This document shows positions 21,481-32,529 of a stretch of 64,000 nucleotides of DNA, in pieces; position 1 is the stretch's first letter; the number at the start of each line of letters is the position of its first letter. The position numbers were made by a program, and so were the translations under genes. The DNA comes from Malachius bipustulatus. Taxonomy: Eukaryota > Arthropoda > Insecta > Coleoptera > Melyridae. The DNA lies in assembly GCA_910589415.1 (NCBI GenBank), contig OU342637.1, forward strand, positions 28,922,162-28,986,161. Reading direction: 5' to 3'. The notes below the pieces were generated by a model, which saw only the letters and a list, made by a program, of their open reading frames with translations, ran no database searches and was not told the DNA's origin.

Positions 21481-24400
21481 AGGCAGCAGCTTCCAAAATT
21501 AAAATAGAACCTCCAATAAAATTAAAACCTCCGATATGGAGACGGTACATGAAGAGGAAGAAAGCATAATGAAATCAATGGCAAGTTGTAGTTTGGTTGT
21601 GGACGACTTGGGTAGCAAAAACTCTTTCTACCAATTATTGAACCAATTTTTGCTATTTCCTGACAATAATACTGACAGGTGAATAATAGATTCTTCTTGT
21701 ATGATAGGTGAAGCCTACTGTTGAGTAGGATAGATATATAATCACGTCTCTCTCTTATTAACTATATCATTCCCTTGTGCATTTTATCTTCCTTATCCAT
21801 GAGAAGAATTTTCCTATTTCTCATCAACTATAGATGTACCTTGAACGTATTGGTTATCTCTGGACTGACTCCATCCATGTCAAAGCCCAGAATTCTACCA
21901 TTTTACCAGAACACTAATGGGAATCTCTCCTTTTTCACTACCTACCGTCTTATTCCCCTGGGTTTCGTTTTTGTAAGATTTGACAGAATTGTACCCAGGT
22001 TTTTATACGATGTCCTGGAGAACATACAAAGTGAGGTGAGGTTTTATCAATTTCCAATATTCTTGATGTTCTGGAAGAGCTGCAACTAACTCTGAGTTCT
22101 TAGTAAATTTTTTATCACATTAACCGGTAACTGTTTCAGAACACTCTCATACTCCTATTTCATTTTTACCAATATGTGATTTCAAAACGTTACAATTTCA
22201 CCCCCATCTTTGCGATAAGGATTCTATTAGACTTTGAAAACAAACTCGTCTAATGTGATATTGTGCTGCATAATATTTGTGAAAGGATTTGTGTGTTGAT
22301 GTTTCCTTCTAAAGTAAAAAGCTTTTCTGCTTATATAAATAATGAATTGTTTTTCTTTGATTGACGTGGCGTCAGGCAAATGTAAATCTCTTTGGGTGCA
22401 GTGTGAGCTGATTGAAAATCCTTACGACCTCCAGAGCCTACCTACCTCGCTACCTACCTACCTATGGAAGAGAAAAAGAAAGGCTGTTGTTATTGTTGTA
22501 TTAGGAAGGTGATGCATCGAATTAATTTGAAAACACTACATTGTAGCGACAGTGTTTTACATCGATAAACTTACCTACCTACTTACTTAAAATTATTGGT
22601 CCTATATGACGATTACTGTATAGTTTCCCATTTTTAGTAGTGGGAATCTAAGTAATGAAAACTGCCATACATTTCCTGGTACTAGCTTTATATCTCAATA
22701 ACAATTCACCGAGAGTACTTAGTTTCTAAGCGTAGTAAATTATCCATTTCGGCGCAATAAAATTCCTCTTAGAGTAATGAAAGCGCTAGAACGTTATTTA
22801 CTTCGTTGTTATTCTCGAAGATACCTCGCTTCCATCTTTATACACCAACTAATAAGTTCAATGGAGATATATCTTGATTAAGTCGGATCGGTAAGTTGGG
22901 TGAGTCTTTGAGTTCCGATTTCAGGACATTAGCGATCATAGGAAAGACAATGGAACGTCCGTGACTTGGATTCGGATGCAATCTAGTCGCCTGGAAGCCA
23001 TGATCCTTATGACTGCGCCGTTGTGCTGAATTCGGGAAACAAACCCCGTATTGATAGCCCTTTTGGGGGTTACTCTCCGACATGATTGCCGCAGAAAAAC
23101 AATGGATTTCTAAAAGTACGCTTAGAGATATCTAAGAAAAAACTATCTTCATCGTTGGTGGGTTTCTAGACAAATTTTGAGTATTAGTGAATCAACAATA
23201 AATTTATTTTATTGCGTTTATTGGTAGTGTTAGGAAAACTATTTTATGAAAATTATTGCTAAAAGTGATTTTTTGGAACTGTTTCGACTCTGAGTATGTT
23301 ATTAAATCCACCTAAACCCCTTTATATGTGTAGTGGCAAAAGTTGATGCACCAAAATATAAATAAGTCCATTCCACAGGCCTACGAGTTTGAAACAAGAT
23401 TATGAAAATGCGAGCGAAGTTTTTCGAAGAAGAATATGAAGGGTTGTGACGTATTTCATATTTGAGGTGGAATTCATAGATCGTCAATGCATAGTCGTGA
23501 AATGGATCATATCAAAGATGCCTGGATTTACATAAATTCTCCAAACTTTGCCGGGCCGGCTCTCGGAAGTCTGCCTAACTTTCGTCCGCATCTGTGAGGC
23601 ATTCTAAAATGCCCCTTGTGGATGCCTGTATTTTCTACAAGGGACGGTCGCTGACCAATTGGATTATTCAAAAAGACCACAAGCATGACTTTGAAGACAT
23701 TTTGAATGTAAATAAAATATTCAGTATGAGGGAAGCTTATCGTTTCTTTGACGGACTTTAGACTCACCTAATAAAGTATATCTATATGGAAGTTGGTTGA
23801 CATATTATGAAAAAAGAAGTAGTTGACCTATCTAGAGTTAGCTGATGGTATTAGTTGTTTTAATTTACAAGAACTATTAGTTTTAACAGTTTATTGTAAC
23901 AGGTAAATTTATAATTTCACGAAGCTCACTTCTCAAACTGATGATGTGTCCATCAAGGTAATTATTACCTCCCAGACGGCATTATTGAACTATGTGAGAA
24001 GTTCCACCCAATTCCACCTTGAAGATCCACAATTAGAGAACGTCAATTACTGACAGAGCGAAGTTTTGGAAAACTAAATTTACTTCCTACCTGAATTTAT
24101 TTAAATAGGTTTACGAAGAAAAATCTAAACTTGGTTAAATATTTAAAAGGGAAAGTTACGTATACAAGAGGTTAGTTTCTGAAATGTTCCGGGATGTTGA
24201 AATGGTTTCATATAATTTATTTACGGTCAGAGTTCCCCGTAGGTTTTCACTCTCTTTCAAACAGAACTTTCGAGGGATAGGAATATTTAATTTTTAATTT
24301 CTATCCGGTTTGTTTGATGTTATGCAACTTAAACTGGAAAGTAAACGAAGTTTGACGATAAACAAATTTATTTATGCGTAGACTTTGTGAAACATATTGT

Positions 24401-24588
24401 AACGTATTCGAAAGGAAATATTCCTGTTTTTTATCTCGGAAATTTCCTGGAATTTTTTTTATTGGAAATAATAAACAAGAACAAAAACTCACTTAGTTTG
24501 CTCAACTCATTTCTTTCTTTTGTTTATGATTATAAGGTGAATTTGTCCCTCTTTTCAAGAGACCTTGAGTCTGCTTAACAAGACTTAC
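21481..24588. other. Gene-poor stretch with CTAC-type microsatellites
   Basis: No gene was recognised. A CTAC/CTACCTA microsatellite lies at about 22440-22465, with a second at about 22570. Short open frames throughout (for example 21775-22089 and 22838-23083) lack domain motifs and do not continue into neighbouring frames with splice sites that I can defend. Confidence 0.42.
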
Positions 24589-24735
24589 GCCCGTATTCAC
24601 AAACGATAATTACCTAAATAATTACGTAATCAATTATCCCCATCTCATTCTATTGCAAAAAAACTGCATATCTCCATCTCACTCATTTAAATAATTACGT
24701 AATTATTTAGGAAATTATCGTTTGTGAATACGGGC
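24589..24735. mobile_element. Short palindromic MITE (147 bp)
   Basis: The arms GCCCGTATTCACAAACGATA and its reverse complement bound a 147-bp segment. Pairing continues through AATTACCTAAATAATTACGT versus the complementary right arm, with one small gap, leaving a loop of ~60 bp. The element is non-coding. I cannot assign a target duplication with confidence, so the superfamily is unknown. Confidence 0.75.
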
Positions 24736-26644
24736 ATTATATTTCCTAATTTTATTTACAAGGTGTTGACATAAAAAAAACACTTTAAAATAACAAATAT
24801 GTCAAGGAGCTTCAACAAAGTCGACTATACCTCGGCTGTACATTTTTTTAGAATCTAATTGAAAATGGTTAATATTCTGTGGAAAATGGAAAATATTATT
24901 CACTCTCATTGATTGTCTTATTTTGATCATTCGAAACTTGCAAAAGGAAACTGGAGAGAGGTAGATACTGCTCGAACTGTCTTATCAGATGGAAACTTTA
25001 CTTTTTCCAGAGGTTGTTTAAATATGAAAGACAGCTCTACTGACAGGTGAAGTTGTAGCAGTTCACACAAATTTACCAAAAGAGTGATTCTTGCAAGAAA
25101 TTGGAACAGTAACGTAGTCGTTTCTCTTCCACGATTTAAAAATAAATATCCTACTGATTATAAATAATGTAGTCTGGTAATGCGCTAACGTCACGGAAAC
25201 ACCTGTACTAATTAGGTCTATTGAAATCAAACGTTTCACGGCTTCCGTTGCTTTATTTAATCGCGGCCGAGAAGATGGATTACATCGGAAGTGAATAATT
25301 TTCAGAAACACATTATTTGTTTATTCTTGTGTTTGTTGATTAGACGTATAATTCTCGAAACGGAGATAGACACTCATCGGTACTTTCTGTCGCGAACTTG
25401 AATGTTATTAAAATAATTTTGTGGAAGCGATTTAACTTCTGATTATGAAGGTAACAGATACGATAACGGTAATAAGGTAAAGGTACTGAATGAAAAATTC
25501 AGATAAGATACAGGTGAGGCTTGCCGCCGTTTGCGACCGCTCTCCTGACCGCCTAGCAGCCTATTCCTTGTTTTAGCTTGTGGGCCTCCTCGACTGAGCT
25601 CTGGATGGATCAGCCACACTTACGTCATCTCTTACCTCGTCCATTCGGCACTTCTCACGCGTCTCCGTTCCTCTCTTTCTAGTTTATCGTTTTAAAAATG
25701 TAGTCGAAAATTCGCAACTGACCTAAGGTCCGTGAATTCAAACATGCTGTTGTTTTATAAAAGGTTGTTAACAATAACTGGAACGGCCTTGGGGTATATA
25801 CTCAGGACATATTTTTTTGGTTTCGGGTTAAAGAAAATTTAGATAATGTATTTTCACTATACATAAATGAAAGGTAAGAAAGGTATATTTAGACTTTGGT
25901 GCTCAAATACCACTGAAAATTATAGAAAAGTATATCATCAAAATTTCCGAAAAATTGTCTCCAGATGACTGGAAATGTTCATAATAATTAGTAAGCGTGA
26001 AATTTTCTTTCAAGCTATTATAATAATTATTCTGTATCTAATACATAATCGCAAATAGTCTAACAGTTCTTCCAGGCAACTCTGCGGTAAAACTTTTAAC
26101 ATTCAACAACTTTCTCTCTCGGCATTTATTCTACCAACATTAAGATGTCACTAAGTTAAATTCAACCGCTCTTATATTTGTATGTTATTTTCTAACTAGA
26201 CCATATCTTTGAAGGAAACATTCACAGTGCCAAGTCACCTAACGTTCAAGAAAGGGACAAGAAGAAAAAAGGAAAAAAAGTTTCGGAAATTAAGATGATA
26301 TTTTAGCTTAGTTGTATCTAAGTTTTTACTACTTACTTAACTTCTAGTTGCTCTTTTCTGTATTTATATCCAAGATTCATATTGTTATATGCGTTGTCAG
26401 CAAAGCACTTTGTCTCAGACGCTGTAGAAAGTTACTCGTATTATATTTTCAGACTTAAGAACATCTCGTGAAAGATAATTATTGTTTTAGTTTTGTTTGT
26501 GCCATGACTTACTTACTACGGTTAATGCTTATTTCAAAAACGATAAGTCTTAATTTTATGACTCAAATTTATTATAATAATAAAATACGCACGCTTTCCC
26601 ACCAAAGTGTGCGAGGACATTTTTTAATAAGTAAAAGTGTACTA
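24736..26644. other. Gene-poor stretch with one less A+T-rich island
   Basis: The only distinctive part is 25500-25690, which is more complex and G+C-richer than its flanks. It includes a minus-strand ATGGACGAG followed by GTAAGA (about 25645), which looks like a start codon and a splice donor. No protein is recognisable. Confidence 0.35.
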
Positions 26645-26729
26645 TACAGGGTGTTTTACTTAAGAGTACGTACTAAGTTTAAGAGCGTATTCCTGGGCCA
26701 GTGATAGTTGAAAAGTTTATGTAAATATA

Positions 26730-27594
26730 CAGTGTGACCCATTTGTTCTTGAAACACCCTGTAGAATCTTAATTTATGGTGCGATTTTAAAGAAATTTCT
26801 TTTAAATCGTAGAGCTTGATAAACTATATTTTGGGAGCAAAAAGGGTCTCATTGCTACAAAATCCATGGCCTACTAGATCAGTGTTTACTTGTAAAATTT
26901 CAAAAATTCATATTAGCGATTTTTTTAGGAAAAAAATTGTGCACGCCACTGGATTCACCAGCCCTCAAAGCGGTACTGTACGAAATTTTATTGAAAATGT
27001 CAGAGTAAAAAGGATCTTGTAGTTATTTTAGAAATTCATAATAATACTCCGAATTTTCATAAATTAATTTGAAAAAGGTCAAAAGCTATCATAAGTAAAA
27101 ATTAAAATTAAAAAAAGTAAAAAAAAAAATTAAAAAAAAAAAAAATAAAAAAAAAAATAAATAAATAAATAAAAAATTATAATTAAAAAATTAAAGTACC
27201 TACATTATCACCAACTAGACGTACAATTTCTATTTTGTCTCTCTTGACCTTTTCGAATAAATTAATGAAAATTCGAGTATTATTATGATTTTATAAAATA
27301 ACTGCAAGATCCTTATTACTCTGACATTTCCAATAAAATTTAGTACAGTACCGTTTTGAGGGCTGGTGAATCCAGTGGCGTGCACAGTTTTTTAAAAAAA
27401 AAAATCGCTAATATGAATTTTTGAGATTTTACAAGTAAACACTGATCTAGTAGGCCCTGGATTTTGTAGGAATGAGACGCTTTTTGCTCCCAAAATATAG
27501 TTTATCAAGCTCTACGATTTAAAAGAAATTTCTTTAAAATCGCACCATAAATTAAGATTCTACAGGGTGTTTCAAGAACAAATGGGTCACACTG
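26730..27594. mobile_element. Foldback element, 865 bp, ~390-bp arms
   Basis: Left end CAGTGTGACCCATTTG, right end the exact complement, with TA on both sides (26728-26729, 27595-27596). The arms are highly similar along nearly all their length. The short centre (about 27110-27195) is an A-rich run with AAAT repeats. Almost the whole element could form one long hairpin. Confidence 0.87.
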
Positions 27595-27933
27595 TATGTC
27601 CTAAAAAGTGTGATTTTCAAAATCTGGTTGAAGTTTTTTCACCCTCACCAACATTGTTGCAAAGAAAATGTACGCCACTGAATTTGATTAATTTTTTTTA
27701 TATTATAATCGGTCCCTTAAATTATTTTCTTTTTCAAAATTTTCAAAACCTCCCTTGAAGCGGATTTTATTTTTCGATAGAAAACGACAGGAGATACGAA
27801 GAAAACTCAAGAGACATAAAAGTTGTATTTTCAGTTGCTTAATCTGAACACAATATAAAAAAATAAAGAAAAGTCATTGGCGTGCATTTTCTTAGCAATA
27901 ATACTGATGAGGGTGGCCACCGGGACGCCACTA

Positions 27934-29173
27934 TACCTCAGTCGACCAACAGATATAGTAATAAAACTGCGCACAAACTTTTAAGGTTCAAGTAGTCACA
28001 TCTGTAGGCAGATAGTGCCTTATTTATTGGTTACCTGGTTCCGGTAAACCAATGAGAAGGGCATTCTAAGGTTTGTGTACCTATACAGGGTGCACCACGT
28101 ATCCTTCTCTATATTGCTATCTCCTAACGCTAACAGATACAGGGTCGGTTAAACAAATCCAAAGGAGCGCAATTTTGTGGCCATCTCGATTCCGTCGAGA
28201 CATACAAGATATCTGTGACCGTTCCTGAAATATCCTGAAAAAACTGAAAAATCGAGATTTCTTATTTTTGCCATATCTTTTTTGTTATTGGAGATTAATG
28301 AATAATTTTTTGTGGGCTTACATAAGTCGGCAAGAGCTACCCATCTGACATTTCAAAAATTTTCAAAGCCGACTAGATCCCGGGATTTTCATAGTCAACT
28401 TTCGTTTTTCTTATGGCCACTATATTGTTTTTTATGTTGTTTGGTATAAAAAAAATCATAAAAACTAAAAATTGTTAAACTTCAAAAAATAAATAAAAAA
28501 AAAATTATTCTTCTTTTTTCTTTACAAAAAAGACACATTTTTAGACCAAATTTCATAACTATAAATTTAAAAACTATAAGGCAAGCACTATTTCGGCGTA
28601 TTTTACAAATGTTGACGTTTTTTGACGATTTTTTATTAGGTTTTTCTTTGAAATATTAAGAATAAAAATTTTAAAATTTTTTTTTGAAGTTTATTAATTT
28701 TTGGTTTTCATTATTTTTTTCATATCGAACGACATAAAAAAATAATATGGCGGCCATAAGAAAAACGAAAGTTGACTGTGAAAACTCTTGGATCTAGTAG
28801 GCCTTGAAAATTTTTGAAATATCAGCTGAATAGCTCTTAACGTCTTATATAAGCCTACAAAAAATTATTTATTAATTTCCAATAATAAAAAAGATATGAG
28901 GAAAATAAGAAATCTCGATTTTTCAGTTTTTTCAGGATATTTCAGGAACGGTCACAGATATCTTGCATGTTTTGACGAATTCAAGATGGCCACAAAACTG
29001 CGCATCTTTTCTCTAATTTAACCGACCCTGTATCTCTTAGCGTTCAGGAGATAGCAATATAGAGAAGGATACATGGTGCACCCTGTATAATTCTTGTGTA
29101 TAAGGTCTGCCTACCTCTGGATTGTAAACTTACCGCGCACTTTTATTACTATATCTTTTGGCCGACTGAGGTA
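27934..29173. mobile_element. Middle-layer foldback element with TACCTCAGTCG ends
   Basis: Left end TACCTCAGTCGACC at 27934 and complementary right end GGCCGACTGAGGTA at 29173, with TA outside each. The arms continue through CAGATATAGTAATAAAA. The ends differ from the CAGGGTG type around it, so it is a separate family. Its interior was hit by the 1-kb foldback element at 28086. Confidence 0.78.
28086..29085. mobile_element. Innermost foldback element, 1,000 bp, ~370-bp arms
   Basis: Starts CAGGGTGCACCACGTATCC and ends with the complement GGTGCACCCTG, flanked by TA (28084-28085, 29086-29087). The arms are well conserved (for example GATATTTCAGGAACGGTCAC and its complement), separated by ~200 bp of A+T-rich loop. 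It is nested in the TACCTCAG element, so it is the youngest layer of that stack. Confidence 0.88.
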
Positions 29174-29329
29174 TAGTCTTGATAATTTTAATCTATTCAT
29201 TGAGGCTAATAAAGGAGCTCCTTATCACTTCAAATAACACTGCCAAATTTCAACTTAAAATTTTCACTTTAAAATTGGTCCAGTAATACGCTCTAAAATT
29301 TAGGACATACCTGTAAGTAACACCCTGTA

Positions 29330-32046
29330 TAAAAAAATCAAGATTAAGTATGTACAGATAATTTAAAAGTTTAATGTCACACTTGTATCAACACAATTCG
29401 GAAAATTTCATTCAAAATATTAGCTCTCCATTTCCTCTATATCAAGTTAAATTCATCCGAGTTTGAAGTAAAGAATTAGGATGTTAATTCAGCTCGTTAC
29501 GACCAAAGAACACGACGCTGAAACGCAAAGACAACCTGGTAACGTGATTACTGGCGGGCACTAAATAAGGTGAATCGAAAAAAGGGAAGGCAAAAAATTA
29601 GGAAGTCTAAGTTAATTTGCCTTGTACAAATCAGGGTCCACTCGGCTCGTACTCCATTAGAATACCGGCCGAGTTAAACATTCAAGGGATAAATTTAATT
29701 TGCCAGATAGTTCTTTGATGTAAGAAGAGAACGCGTGTCTTGAATCCAGAGTCTCTCTCTGAGTTCGTGGCCTGTTTTTGTGTACGGGCAAACGAGGCCT
29801 AATCTTGTTCGGGAGAACGAGCAGAGGGGACAATGTTTATTTCAAATTACAAGCGTGAAATATTCTTCGGTCTCTAACTAGTAAGAAATCTTTGGAAATT
29901 ACCGAGGGGAAATCCAGGGACGGAAAAATTAACGATAATTTGGGAGAAATTTTGTGACAAGAATGAAAAGTTTATCTCTGGAAAATTAGTAAGAAAAACA
30001 TCGCGTCTGAAATTCTCTCAGATGATAATAAAATTAAAACACTTGAATTTAAAGTTGTGATGTTCAAAAATAAGAAATAACTGTTATCACACCGATGCAA
30101 AAAATTCTTTGATTTCCTCTTCCTGCTATCACAAATTGTCAAGAAAGTTAAACTTTCAAGACTCTGTTGACATTAAAAAGTTGAACTTTACACCACTAGC
30201 ACAGTAATAGCTGTCATTACACGACTAGTGCTATAATAGCTGATATTACAACGACTATGCGATATATTTGTATAATTTACTAGTAGTCTGTTCGATTCCT
30301 CAATATTGATGTTCGACCTTTTAGTAGGATTATACAATTGAGGAAACTCTGGATATATTGTCAAGTTATTTATTCGTGTATCAAATTAACAAAGTGCAAA
30401 GTCAGTTAAAGTTATATTCTTAACTGCTTAGACAGCCTTAATATAAACGATATCATGCAGTTGACTCCCATTAAATGTTTCACGAATCTACTTTGATGTC
30501 CAAGAGGTACAACAAATCATCAAAAAAGAACATTCGTTATGAAAAAATTAGATTTTTGAGGGCACCCATTTAGAAGTAAGCCGTAAAAAATGTGACAAGG
30601 AATAATGGGCACATAAAAAAAACGATTAAAAAATCAAACAGAAGCTTAAAATAACCAACCCCTATCAAAGTCAGCAGCATTCACACTTTCTCCTTTTTGT
30701 GCATGGAATCAAACGACTTGATAATTTTGAAATAACTCGACAATGCCTCGTTACGTGAATATAATGCTTGGCATTAAGCAAAGAAAAAAAAAAACAAATC
30801 CAATAGAAAGGTAAAGTACCTAACGAAAATCTCATCAGAAAGCCGCAACCAAAACGAACAAAACGAGGTGCCGCTTGCTGATGGTGCTAGTGCTTGCTAG
30901 TGCTAGTGCTAGTGCTAGTGCTACCCGTAGTGTGTAGTGGCAGTGCGGTAGTTGGCGAATAAACTAACACGTGCTAATGGACCTTTCACAGCACATTGAC
31001 TATTCTTGTTTTGTTCTTTTCGACTAAATTACCACTTTCACAGTCCATTTTTTTCAATTAACGATATCATGATTGATCGTTTCCATTTAAAAATGGTTTA
31101 CTAGTTACGACTTTTTATAATGACAATAAATTAATAAAATAATTTAGCAGAAAAAGTAGTGTCTTTAAAATTTATTTACGATTACATAATCCGATACTTC
31201 TAATTCTTTAATACGACAAGAGCAGTTTGTTTGTTTCGCTCATCCTCAATAAATAATTTAACAAGAGGGAATCGATTTCGAGCGTTCTCACTTCATTAGG
31301 TATTAATTCTTCTCCATGCAGTGTCCACAATTCTGGTAATAGCTTATGCCTGAGCATGAATTATTCAGGCACGTTTTTCAAGTCGAAATATTTTTCATTT
31401 CTAATGGCATAATACATGGGGATATAATTTGTAGAATACGTTAATATATAAAAATGTCTGATGATACATTACTAACATTAGGTATTACCCACAAAAACTG
31501 GCTCTCTAGAAACATTTTATCCAGTAATTTACTGAAAGTGATCAAAAATGTTAAATAAAATGAATTTATGAAGGTCCATTATAAGTAATTACGTGGCTTG
31601 GCTACAAAAAACTATATTGGAAGATTACTGAAATTTTGAGGCTATCAATAATAAACAATTATGATGATTGCTGTCCTTTTTTTAATAGCTTATTGAATGT
31701 AACACAAACAATTGACCAATTTTGTAAAATAGCGGAATTACGAAATCTACTTAAATAATTAATCACCGCATAGCTGCACTCCGAACTAATACAAAAGGTC
31801 TCTTTAATTAGAATTCATTCAAAGAAAATAATTTTTATGATCTCACATTGAGAAATTTCCTAATAACAGTGACTTAAAACGAGAGCTTGTAAGCGCGAAC
31901 TGATATCGTCACACTACCCCAGGTTGGCCCAAGTGTGTTGTTGCTCTCAATCGCAATGTTTTGTTCTGCCGTGCTCTTCACTCGGGCAAGCATTAATTAT
32001 TCACTAACCTTTTATCATGGTGGTCTTAATAGTCCAATAGCCCAGT
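29330..32046. other. Gene-poor stretch
   Basis: No gene was recognised. The part at about 29480-29850 is less A+T-rich and of higher complexity than the rest. The hexamer repeat at 30883-30923 is listed separately. Confidence 0.42.
30883..30923 (+). repeat. (GTGCTA)n microsatellite, first locus
   Basis: About six copies of GTGCTA with one irregular unit. The same hexamer repeat recurs at 52054-52086. Confidence 0.85.
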
Positions 32047-32460
32047 GAAAGTTTCGGCCGTCATATGATAACGAAATAACTTTTTTCGATCCCCTAATAA
32101 GGAGTCGATCACAATCTTCGTTCAGGCTGCGTCGCGGCAAATTTTTTTCTCCTTCCATTGCATTCAGTCTCAACTCGTTATCACATGACGGAAAATTGTT
32201 CGGAAAAAGGGTTGAAAAACCCAGCTGCGTCGAGGACTTCATTCAGGGTAGGAGGTATCACAGGTACCTTTATAGAAGTTCTATAGAAGTCTTATCCCGT
32301 TATCAGTTTGCGAAATTTTTGGCCAATTTTAGCACCGCAAGTTCAATTGTTTCGACCACTCTGTTCAAGCAGAAGGCACAGGTTCCGCTCGGTTAAGTGC
32401 AATGTTTTTGCATGCCTCCCATTCATATGTCATTTCGTTATCAGATGACGGTCGAAATTT
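32047..32460. mobile_element. Candidate MITE with TTCGTTATCA-type ends
   Basis: A ~28-bp inverted pair bounds the segment: CCGTCATATGATAACGAAAT at the left and its near-complement ATTTCGTTATCAGATGACGG at the right. A third copy of the motif (CTCGTTATCACATGACGG) lies inside at about 32176. No target duplication was established, so the exact ends are approximate. Confidence 0.5.
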
Positions 32461-32529
32461 TAATATTAATAGATTTTAATAGACAATAAGGATCTATCAA
32501 TAAAATATTCATAGTTCAATCAAATCAGG

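Larger units (their letters stand above)
26647..29327. mobile_element. Outer foldback element hosting three further foldback elements
   Basis: The left arm starts CAGGGTGTTTTACTTA at 26647, and the right arm ends with the complementary TAACACCCTG at 29327, with TA on each side (26645-26646, 29328-29329). The arms pair for ~80 bp, including a shared AGAGCGTATT, but have diverged more than those of the inner elements, as expected for the oldest layer. The interior carries one independent foldback element (26730-27594) and a nested pair (27934-29173 containing 28086-29085). No ORF of significance is present. Confidence 0.72.

Noticed and set aside
22440..22465. CTAC-type repeats as telomeric or CRISPR-like repeats
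   Set aside because: They are short, lack spacers and are scattered. They are ordinary microsatellites.
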